DNA of 39,348 nt from Bdellovibrio sp. 28-41-41 (lineage in GTDB: Bacteria; Bdellovibrionota; Bdellovibrionia; Bdellovibrionales; Bdellovibrionaceae): contig NCGL01000058.1 in assembly GCA_002256935.1 (NCBI GenBank), positions 1 to 39,348 of the forward strand. Direction: 5' to 3'. The notes under the pieces were generated by a model that ran no database searches, was not told the origin of the DNA, and saw nothing but the letters and a program-made list of their open reading frames with translations. Both the position numbers and the translations under genes were made by a program. Below are positions 32,978 to 39,348 of the stretch, piece by piece; position 1 is the stretch's first letter; each line of letters opens with the position of its first letter.

Positions 32978-34411
32978 TTAGGAAGGAAGTGGCTCTTTTT
33001 GAGCCATATTTTCGGGTTTAGTGGCCACTTCCATGCCCACTGGCGTGATTGACACGTTCCCGCCAAGGGTTTCCTCGATCGGAAGATTCAACCATTCAGT
33101 GACTGCCATCCGAGCATTTTTGATCTGTAGATCTTTTTTAGCCTTCTTGTCGGTTTTTTTGCCAACCATGCCTTCGATCGGAGGTAGCAATCCAAAGTTT
33201 ATGTTTGTCGGCTGAAAATGTTTAGCCCGTGTTTCGTCTGTGATGGCTTCCATAATGGAACCCAATGCGGACGCTCGTGGTGGATACGATATTTCGCGTC
33301 CGTTAATTTTCTCATCCAAGAATTTAGCAACAAGCGCACCGGTGCAGGTAGATTCAAAGTAGCCTTCAACACCAGTGATTTGCCCAGCGAAGAACAACCA
33401 CGGATCTTTACGACTAGAAAGATCTTTATTCAAAAGTGAAGGGGTGTTGATGAATAGATTACGATGAATGCTGCCTAATTTTAAAAACTCAGCATTTTCT
33501 AAACCTGGAATCGTGCGGAACAGACGAACTTGCTCACCATACGTCATGCGAGTTTGAAAGCCGACCATGTTAAATGCTGTACCTTCTTTGTTGTCTTGTC
33601 GCAATTGAACAATCGCATACTCATCGCGACCAGTTCTAGGATTGGCTAAGCCTACGGGCTTCATCGGACCAAAACGAGGTGTTTGTAGTCCCCGCTCAAC
33701 CATTGTTTCGATCGGCATGCAGCCTTCAAAATAACTCGTTTTTTCAAATTCTTTTGGTTCCACTTTTTTCGCTGCTTCGATCTCGCGAACAAAATTCCAA
33801 TACTGTTCTTTATTGAACGGGCAGTTGATATAATCCGGAGTCCCCTTGTCGTAGCGATCGGCTTTCCAGCAGATATCCATGTTGATTGAATCCACATCGA
33901 TAATTGGTGCGATCGCATCGAAGAAGTATAGAAAGTTTCCACCAAAGTGTTCTTGCATAGACGCGGCTAATGACGGCGCTGTTAGAGGACCCGTTGCCAC
34001 GACAAGTGGACGAGGCAATTGATCGAGGCTGTTGACCATCTCGTCGTACACTTTAATATTTGAATTTGATTTTACTATACGATCAACGTCCGCAGAAAAA
34101 CGTTCGCGATCAACACTCAGAGCTTGGCCTGCCGGAACTGAGTTATCTTTTGCTATTTTTAATATGAAAGAATTTAGCTTTTCTGCTTCCCATTTTAACT
34201 GGTGAGGAGCACTGCCTTCGGATTGTGAACCGAACGAGTTCGAGCATACGATCTCTGCTAAATTTGGTGATTTATGCGCTTCCGAGAAATGTTTAGGCTT
34301 CATTTCGTAGAGATGTACAAAATACCCACGTGATGCCAGCTGTAATGCACACTCAGAACCGGCTAAACCGCCACCTACAACATAAATTTCTTTTTTGCTT
34401 GAAGCCGTCAT
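32978..34411 (-). CDS. trmFO: Folate/FAD-dependent tRNA m5U54 methyltransferase TrmFO
   Basis: Methylates U54 of the tRNA T-loop with methylenetetrahydrofolate and FADH2. The 477-residue length is slightly long. The FAD loop is VVGGGLAGSE (residues about 8-18). Diagnostic blocks are EMKP, NLAEIVCSNSFGS with a functional Cys, ALSVDRERFS, SYFEGCMPIETM, VGLANPRTG, QLRQDNKEGT, NMVGFQTR and GQITGVEGYFESTCTGAL with the second Cys. The protein ends in an unusual extra tail (about 450-477). It starts 24 nt from the divergent DUF721 gene. Confidence 0.97.
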   Translation of the reverse strand: MTASSKKEIYVVGGGLAGSECALQLASRGYFVHLYEMKPKHFSEAHKSPNLAEIVCSNSFGSQSEGSAPHQLKWEAEKLNSFILKIAKDNSVPAGQALSVDRERFSADVDRIVKSNSNIKVYDEMVNSLDQLPRPLVVATGPLTAPSLAASMQEHFGGNFLYFFDAIAPIIDVDSINMDICWKADRYDKGTPDYINCPFNKEQYWNFVREIEAAKKVEPKEFEKTSYFEGCMPIETMVERGLQTPRFGPMKPVGLANPRTGRDEYAIVQLRQDNKEGTAFNMVGFQTRMTYGEQVRLFRTIPGLENAEFLKLGSIHRNLFINTPSLLNKDLSSRKDPWLFFAGQITGVEGYFESTCTGALVAKFLDEKINGREISYPPRASALGSIMEAITDETRAKHFQPTNINFGLLPPIEGMVGKKTDKKAKKDLQIKNARMAVTEWLNLPIEETLGGNVSITPVGMEVATKPENMAQKEPLPS

Positions 34412-34435
34412 AAATTCTTTATAACCTCGCGGGAA

Positions 34436-34834
34436 ATGGACGAAAACGATTTTAAGACTAAATTCAAAGTCAGTAGCCAGGTTCTACAGAGCTTGTTTGA
34501 GAATGGCAAGAGTCCTTTGTCTGAGCATTTCTTAAGATGGAAGCTATGGTCCCGATGGAAAGAGTTGATGGGCGACGGTATCGCTGAAAACTCAGAACCC
34601 GTCGGCTATTACCAGAAAAAACTCTACATTTTTGTAAAAAATTCAAGCGTCATGCACCACATGTATTTCCTAAAGAAAAACATGATCAAAAAAATCGCCA
34701 AAGAATTTCACCCCACATTTGTTAGAGACATTATCTTCACACTAGACAAGCGAAGCGTCCCACGCGAAAGTATCCAATCCGATTCGCTAAAAGAAAACAT
34801 CGACAAAATCCTCCAAAGAGACGCCGAAGAATAA
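34436..34834 (+). CDS. DUF721/DciA-like protein
   Basis: A 132-residue protein of the DUF721 family; its best-known member DciA helps load the replicative helicase in many bacteria. Recognisable features are LRWKLWSRWKELMGDGIAENSEPVGYY and the KKLYIFVKNSSVMHHMYFLKK block. Bdellovibrio-type bacteria lack DnaC, which makes a DciA role plausible, but this is inference. It is divergent from trmFO (24-nt gap) and followed by the 76-bp repeat copy 2. Confidence 0.75.
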   Translation: MDENDFKTKFKVSSQVLQSLFENGKSPLSEHFLRWKLWSRWKELMGDGIAENSEPVGYYQKKLYIFVKNSSVMHHMYFLKKNMIKKIAKEFHPTFVRDIIFTLDKRSVPRESIQSDSLKENIDKILQRDAEE

Positions 34835-34850
34835 TCGGATCTGCCCTTAA

Positions 34851-34926
34851 AGTGCCAGGCTAGCGGCGGCGATGTGCTGTTTATTTTGAGATAGACTAGT
34901 AATTGGTTTTTTTAGGACCTGGCACC
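34851..34926. repeat. 76-bp interspersed element, copy 2 (inverted)
   Basis: Same length as copy 1 and in the opposite orientation. The ends GTGCCAGG (34852-34859) and CCTGGCAC (34918-34925) are inverted repeats. The right 24 bp are the reverse complement of the left 24 bp of copy 1. It lies 17 nt after the DUF721 stop and 10 nt beyond the stop of the sigma-factor gene. Confidence 0.8.
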
Positions 34927-34936
34927 TTAGATGCCA

Positions 34937-35974
34937 TTAGAAGTCGCCGAATTTTTCTTTGATTTTTTTAATTAGGCGGGCTTCCATTTGGCGGACGGCT
35001 TCGCGGGTGATTCCGTATTTTTCGCCGATCTCTTGTAATGTTAGAGGCTCTTCGTTGAGTAACCGTTCGTGTAGGATTATTTTTTCGCGTTCTGATAAGT
35101 CTGGTTCTAATTCAGAAACTTTGCTTTGTAATAGTTTGATCATTTCTTCCCGGGCGAAGGTGTCTTCCATGGATTCTGTTTGAGATTGTTGAAACGCGCC
35201 TAGTGTTGGCGAATCATCGCCGTCTACAGGGCGATCTAAGCTGACGTCGCGGCCGCTTAGTCTCTGGGCCATGATTTTGATTTCGTCCTCGGGGATTCCC
35301 AAGCGCTCTGATAGTTCGTGCAGGTTTTTCTCGTTAGATAGTGCTTCCAGATTATTTTTTTCTTTTTGTAGTTGGTAGAATAATTTTCTTTGGTTTTGAG
35401 TCGTTCCGATTCTGACCATCGAATACTGGCGCATTAAGTATTCTTGGATATAGCCGCGTATCCACCAAACTGCGTAGGTAATTAATCGCGCGCCTTTGTA
35501 GGGATTGTACTCGCGTACGGCGTGCATTAAGCCGACGTTTCCTTCTTGAATTAGATCAATCAATTTCGCGCCGAATTTTGAATACTCAGCGGCAATTTTG
35601 ACCACGAAGCGAAGGTTGCTTCGTTCGAAATATTTTTCTGAAATCTCTTTTTCTTTTTCGCGTGTCAGCAGAGGGTATTTTCTAATTTCGTTTAAGTATA
35701 AAACCAGCGGATCTGTTGTTCTTGGCAAATGGCTGGACGCAATGGCTACCGCTTTTGACGATGGGGTCGATACTGGTTCTTCTTTTTGAGGTTCTTCGTT
35801 ATCTAAATCAAAATCTTCATCGTGAGATGCGTGATAAGCCGCCTCGGCTTTTTCGGCAGCGATTTCTAACGGTGATAATTCTTCTTCAGAGTCATTAGCA
35901 ATATCTAACGGAGTCGATTTCTTAGAAACGTCTTTGAACTTTAACTTACTATCGTCGACGATTTCCGCAGTCAC
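34937..35974 (-). CDS. rpoH: RpoH-type (sigma-32-like) sigma factor
   Basis: A sigma-70-family factor directing RNA polymerase to heat-shock-type promoters. The acidic N-terminal region (1-80) lacks conserved domains. Region 1.2 begins at DPLVLYLNEIRKYPLL, and region 2 reads LIDLIQEGNVGLMHAVREY and WWIRGYIQEYLMRQYSMV. The RpoH box QRKLFYQLQKEK replaces its canonical QRKLFFNLR form. Region 4 shows EIGEKYGITREAVRQMEARL. The GTG at 35974 opens the frame, but an ATG at 36093 with a plausible reading (TDAKKPAKKKAV) lies 7 nt after the upstream stop in another frame, so an N-terminal frameshift is likely. Probably co-transcribed with the gene at 36100. Confidence 0.88.
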   Translation of the reverse strand: MTAEIVDDSKLKFKDVSKKSTPLDIANDSEEELSPLEIAAEKAEAAYHASHDEDFDLDNEEPQKEEPVSTPSSKAVAIASSHLPRTTDPLVLYLNEIRKYPLLTREKEKEISEKYFERSNLRFVVKIAAEYSKFGAKLIDLIQEGNVGLMHAVREYNPYKGARLITYAVWWIRGYIQEYLMRQYSMVRIGTTQNQRKLFYQLQKEKNNLEALSNEKNLHELSERLGIPEDEIKIMAQRLSGRDVSLDRPVDGDDSPTLGAFQQSQTESMEDTFAREEMIKLLQSKVSELEPDLSEREKIILHERLLNEEPLTLQEIGEKYGITREAVRQMEARLIKKIKEKFGDF

Positions 35975-36099
35975 GGACTTTGATTTAATTTTAGATGCGA
36001 TAGTCTGTTTGGTGGTTTCTGAGCCGACCCTTTCAACGAAGTCGTCGGCTGAGAAACGGCTTTCTTTTTAGCCGGTTTCTTTGCGTCTGTCATGATGGT

Positions 36100-36405
36100 C
36101 TAGCCTACGTGTTTTTTGAGCATTTTTTGAAGGCTATCTTGGATCGTCCCTTTAAGGGGAGTCAACAAAAACGGCAAATCTATGTTAATTGTAATCTGGC
36201 TGCCGCCCGCGGCTTCTTTAACTTTAAAATCTCCTTTAAACTGAGAACCCTTAAGGTCACAAGAATGTGCAGAGTCATTAAATGTGCACTGAACTTTAGA
36301 GTCATACTTTTTAATTTCGTCTGTTTTTTCGAAAAAGTCCTTTAGCTTCGAATAGGTATCTGTCACGCCGTGGCTAGTAGGGTAGTCGATGGATATTTTT
36401 GGCAT
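36100..36405 (-). CDS. PHA-granule-region family (polyhydroxyalkanoic acid system) protein
   Basis: A small soluble protein of 101 residues. The ATG at 36405 is preceded by AAAGGAG at optimal spacing; an in-frame upstream codon at 36441 has none. It has the features of the PHA_gran_rgn family: an N-terminal strand ISIDYPTSHG, a DTYSKLKDFFEK helix, a strand around QFKGDFKVKEAA and the typical end INIDLPFLLTPLKGTIQDSL. The function is not established; members often sit in PHA gene clusters but no such genes are here. It precedes the sigma factor. Confidence 0.65.
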   Translation of the reverse strand: MPKISIDYPTSHGVTDTYSKLKDFFEKTDEIKKYDSKVQCTFNDSAHSCDLKGSQFKGDFKVKEAAGGSQITINIDLPFLLTPLKGTIQDSLQKMLKKHVG

Positions 36406-36545
36406 TTGCGAATCTCCTTTTTCTGAAACGTACGCAAGCAAAGTACGCCCTGATACTAGAATAAAGCTAGGTAAAAGAACAACGTTTTGACCCTAGCACT
36501 GACATGTGTCAGTATTTAGTTTCGTTTCATAATCAAGGACCCATC

Positions 36546-38378
36546 ATGGAAAAATCATCAAAATTTGTATTAGGTAAAAAACGAACTCACTATTGCGGTT
36601 TATTAAATAAAAGTCTAGAAGGTCAAAAAGTTACCGTTATGGGCTGGGTATCCAATCGTCGCGACCACGGCAGCCTAGTGTTTATTGACCTTCGTGATCG
36701 AGATGGTTTAGTTCAGGTTGTTCTTGATCCTAAGAAAGCAGAAACAGCGTCAGCGAAAGATCTTCGTGGTGAGTATGTTTTAGCCGTTGAGGGTATAGTA
36801 AAAGTGCGTCCCGAAGGCATGCGCAATTCAAAACTAAAAACGGGCGAGATCGAAATCGAAGCCTTGAATTGCGAAATCTTAAATGAAGCGGCCGTTCCTC
36901 CATTTCAATTTGATGATGCGAACGTTAATGAAATGCTCAGACTTAAGTACAGGTACTTAGATTTACGCTCACCAACGTTACAGAATAATTTATTCACTCG
37001 TCACAAAGTGGCGCAATTAGTTCGTCGCTATTTATCTGATAACGGATTTATTGAAGTGGAAACTCCGATTTTGTATAAATCGACGCCAGAAGGTGCGCGC
37101 GATTATTTAGTTCCCTCACGTGTGAACTTGGGTCATTTCTATGCGCTGCCTCAATCACCGCAAACACTGAAACAGTTGCTGATGATATCTGGATTTGATC
37201 GTTACTTCCAATTAGCTCGTTGTTTCCGTGATGAAGATTTACGTGCGGATCGTCAACCGGAATTCTCGCAAATCGATATCGAGATGTCATTCATCGACGT
37301 GGAAGACATCATCGAGATGAATGAAAAAATGGTTCAATACATCTGGAAAGAAATCAAAGGTATCGACATCGCTAAAATTCCTCGTATGAGTTTCCAGGAA
37401 GCTATGGATCGTTATGGTTCTGATAAACCTGACATCAGTTTTGGTATGGAAATCAAAGATCTTTCTAAAGTAATAGGCACAGCCTCTGGTTTTAAAGTTT
37501 TTGACGAAGTGATTGCTCGCGGTGGTATCGTTCGCGGTATCGCTGTTCCTAAAGGCGGCAGCTACACTCGTGGTCAGTTTGATAAACTAACTGAAATCGC
37601 GAAACGTGCTGGTGCCAAGGGTCTTGTGTGGATTAAATCTGAAGAAAATGGCGAACTTTCAACTCCGATTTCAAAATTCTTATCTAAAGAAGCTTTAGAA
37701 GGTATTTTCAAAACAACAGGCGCGCAAAAAGGCGATGCCTGTTTGATCGTTGCTGATGATTACGATCCTGCCTGCGCGACATTAAGCACTTTACGTTTAC
37801 ATTTAGGAAGAGAACTTAACTTACTAGATCGTTCGAAATACCATTTCCTTTGGGTTGTGGATTTCCCATTACTTGAATACTCGCCAGATGAAAAACGCTG
37901 GGTAGCACGTCATCATCCGTTCACTTCGCCTAAAGATGAATCGTATGATGATTTGATAAACAACAACGAGAAAAACTTCGGCAAGATGTTGGCCAAAGCA
38001 TACGACTTAGTTTGTAACGGTTACGAGTTAGGTGGCGGCAGTATCCGAATTTACCGTAACGAAATTCAACAAGCGATGTTTAGAGTTTTAGGCATGTCCG
38101 AAGAAGACACGAAAACTAAGTTCGGCTACTTCTTGGATGCATTGAAATACGGAACACCTCCTCATGGCGGTATTGCTTGGGGAATGGATCGTTTAATCAT
38201 GTTACTTTGCAACACAGATGCTATCCGTGATGTTATTGCATTCCCAAAAACAGCGAAGGCGACAGACTTAATGTCAGAGGCACCAACGCCGGTAAATCGT
38301 GATCAGCTGAATGAAGTGGGTGTGCGTCTGTCTCCTCAAGCTGAGAAATTCATCGAAGACGCTAAGAAGCAAAATTAA
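36546..38378 (+). CDS. aspS: Aspartyl-tRNA synthetase, probably non-discriminating (Asp/Asn)
   Basis: Charges tRNA-Asp with aspartate in the cytoplasm. The 610-residue length from ATG 36546 (AAGGA at 8 nt) is family-normal; an upstream in-frame start at 36504 has no support. An OB anticodon-binding domain (about 15-110) is followed by the class II core with motifs [28 protein letters not shown] and [10 protein letters not shown]. The bacterial-type GAD insertion lies in the middle. In the anticodon domain His41 of RRDHGS and Gly91 of RPEGM correspond to positions where E. coli has Leu and Lys, and His plus Gly are linked to the tRNA-Asn-charging form. Such organisms use GatCAB to make Asn-tRNA. 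Confidence 0.97.
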   Translation: MEKSSKFVLGKKRTHYCGLLNKSLEGQKVTVMGWVSNRRDHGSLVFIDLRDRDGLVQVVLDPKKAETASAKDLRGEYVLAVEGIVKVRPEGMRNSKLKTGEIEIEALNCEILNEAAVPPFQFDDANVNEMLRLKYRYLDLRSPTLQNNLFTRHKVAQLVRRYLSDNGFIEVETPILYKSTPEGARDYLVPSRVNLGHFYALPQSPQTLKQLLMISGFDRYFQLARCFRDEDLRADRQPEFSQIDIEMSFIDVEDIIEMNEKMVQYIWKEIKGIDIAKIPRMSFQEAMDRYGSDKPDISFGMEIKDLSKVIGTASGFKVFDEVIARGGIVRGIAVPKGGSYTRGQFDKLTEIAKRAGAKGLVWIKSEENGELSTPISKFLSKEALEGIFKTTGAQKGDACLIVADDYDPACATLSTLRLHLGRELNLLDRSKYHFLWVVDFPLLEYSPDEKRWVARHHPFTSPKDESYDDLINNNEKNFGKMLAKAYDLVCNGYELGGGSIRIYRNEIQQAMFRVLGMSEEDTKTKFGYFLDALKYGTPPHGGIAWGMDRLIMLLCNTDAIRDVIAFPKTAKATDLMSEAPTPVNRDQLNEVGVRLSPQAEKFIEDAKKQN

Positions 38379-38394
38379 TACATTCATCTGATAG

Positions 38395-38416
38395 CCACTC
38401 CCTAAAATGGGAGTGG
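38395..38416. terminator. Hairpin after aspS (possibly bidirectional)
   Basis: CCACTCCC (38395-38402) and GGGAGTGG (38409-38416) form a perfect 8-bp stem with a TAAAAT loop, 17 nt after the aspS stop and 33 nt before the convergent ORF6N stop. A U-tract is weak on both strands, so termination may be incomplete or factor-assisted. Confidence 0.6.
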
Positions 38417-38448
38417 TCAATCTTGTCCACAAGGCCTTACTAGAAAAT

Positions 38449-38967
38449 TTAGTCTTCATTAATTATACCGATTCGACGTCGGGGCGTATCTGGTGGCGTC
38501 ATTAACTGACGAATGGCATCGAAGACCGACGCGAATTGAGAATCATATTTTTTTTCAAGATCTGAAAGTTTTCTTGCTAAATTTTGATTTGATAAAAGCA
38601 TTTCACGAATCTTTACAAAAGTTCTCATGATTTCAATGTTTACAAGAGCTGCATTTTCACTTCTGAGAACACTAGAGAGCATTGCGACCCCTTGTTCCGT
38701 GAAAACTAAAGGCAAGTATTGCCTACCACCACGCGTTTCTTTTTTTATTTTTGAGATGCCAATTTGGCATCTCAAAATTTCTTCTTCATTTTCAGAGAGT
38801 TGGAACATAAAATCGGATGGGAAACGTACTTGGTTTCGGCGTACAGCTCGATTGAGAGCTCCTGTCTTAACTCCGTAAAGGTTAGCCAAGTCCACATCCA
38901 ACATGACTCGAAGTCCGCGGATAAAATATATTCTTTTACTAATTTGAGCTGGCGTAAATTCTGTCAT
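38449..38967 (-). CDS. ORF6N-domain DNA-binding protein
   Basis: A 172-residue protein with an N-terminal ORF6N domain, found in phage, mobile-element and some chromosomal proteins: ISKRIYFIRGLRVMLDVDLA, NLYGVKTGALNRAVRRN and RFPSDFMFQLSENEEEILRCQ are its blocks. LPLVFTEQGVAMLSSVLRSENA is the conserved end, followed by a coiled coil (NQNLARKLSDLEKKYDS) and a basic tail. The ATG at 38967 fits the usual family start; TTG 38991 and ATG 38979 are alternatives. Probably accessory. Transcription regulation or mobile-element control is inferred. Confidence 0.75.
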   Translation of the reverse strand: MTEFTPAQISKRIYFIRGLRVMLDVDLANLYGVKTGALNRAVRRNQVRFPSDFMFQLSENEEEILRCQIGISKIKKETRGGRQYLPLVFTEQGVAMLSSVLRSENAALVNIEIMRTFVKIREMLLSNQNLARKLSDLEKKYDSQFASVFDAIRQLMTPPDTPRRRIGIINED

Positions 38968-39125
38968 TAAAAAAGACATATCAAAAATCAAACCGTTGCC
39001 GTTTAGACAATACTTCTAAGTGGTTCGCAAAGAGAAAGTTATCCATCCGGAATGCGGTCGAAATGAAAGTGGTTTCTGGACTTTAGAATTATATCCAATC
39101 CTTTGCTGCAAGTTTATAATAAATA

Positions 39126-39348
39126 AGTGATAACTTTACTATTTTTTCTTTCTCACATAGCTTTTTCAAGCAATGTACCGAGTTCTTATTTTACCGCCGC
39201 TCAATTTGGAAATTGCTTAAGCCAAGAAATCAGTAGCGAATATAATTTAAATGAACTCAACTCGCGAGTTACCGGCATTCAAGTTTTGCGGCAAAAAATA
39301 AGCGAAAAATCTGCACAAAGAAAGCCACAATGCCGATTGGATTCTAAC
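39126..39348 (+). CDS. Exported protein, N-terminus only (runs off window)
   Basis: The frame is open from GTG 39126 to the right edge, about 74 residues. The N-terminus (ITLLFFLSHIAFSSNVPSS) fits a signal peptide. The rest has an ISSEYNLNELNSRVTGIQVL-type helix and two Cys. An in-frame stop lies directly before the GTG, so the start is fixed if the gene is real. No ribosome-binding site is seen. No function is assigned. Confidence 0.5.

Noticed and set aside
33661..33945. Second minus-strand frame inside trmFO
   Set aside because: It overlaps conserved TrmFO motifs and resembles no family.
38992..39125. Minus-strand TATAAT near 39090 as a promoter of the ORF6N gene
   Set aside because: No acceptable -35 is found at 15-19 nt spacing, so the -10 match alone is not enough in A+T-rich DNA.
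1..39348. tRNA, rRNA or riboswitch genes
   Set aside because: No cloverleaf with a GGTTCRANYC T-arm or known riboswitch core was noticed by reading; a covariance-model search would be decisive.

Overview
The window (about 41% G+C by eye) looks like a chromosomal segment of a Bdellovibrio-like predator (Bdellovibrionota, Pseudobdellovibrionaceae-type). The basis is the mix of didermal envelope genes, TrmFO, an RpoH-like sigma factor, many type IV pilin-like proteins, an AspRS of the tRNA-Asn-tolerant type and a TIGR02147/DUF4423-like regulator. This is inference from gene content; no 16S or ribosomal marker is present.

Layout. 1-3003 (minus): a HAD phosphatase, a sensor protein that ends right after its histidine box, and an NtrC-type response regulator running off the left edge. 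3109-6401 (plus): glmU-glmS, which make UDP-GlcNAc for peptidoglycan and LPS. 6461-11000: an accessory stretch with a DUF4423-like regulator, decayed transposase pieces, an N-acyltransferase-PilZ fusion divergent from a ThiF/E1-like adenylyltransferase, and a previously hidden fragment of a second ThiF-like gene. 11016-14794 (plus): a tight four-gene operon with a LolA-like periplasmic carrier, a LolD/MacB-type ATPase, a MacB/FtsX-type permease and a predicted outer-membrane beta-barrel. 15081-17201: an MltF-type lytic transglycosylase and thymidine kinase. 17204-19625 (minus): three type IV pilin-like minor pilins with Cys-rich tails; the middle one appears frameshifted.

19640-27622 is the least explained part. 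A membrane-anchored protein with an almost leaderless start is followed by a split spermidine-synthase-like membrane pair, a secreted protein with a 5-residue repeat, and an integral membrane protein with conserved His motifs. An HTTM protein and its small partner run in the opposite direction, then come an acyltransferase-3-like protein and a second paralogue of the His-motif membrane protein. The two paralogues sharing the WHYxIDGxIW motif tie the block together as a possible undescribed envelope or lipid-modifying system.

27833-31205: an outer-membrane barrel and a large lipoprotein, closed by a strong intrinsic terminator. 31351-36405: a membrane class III adenylate cyclase, trmFO, a DUF721/DciA-like protein, an rpoH-type sigma factor with a probable N-terminal frameshift, and a PHA-granule-region family protein. 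Two inverted 76-bp copies of a small interspersed element lie just beyond the stop codons of the cyclase and the sigma factor. 36546-39348: aspS, a hairpin, an ORF6N-domain protein and the start of a secreted protein cut by the right edge. No rRNA, tRNA or CRISPR array was seen.
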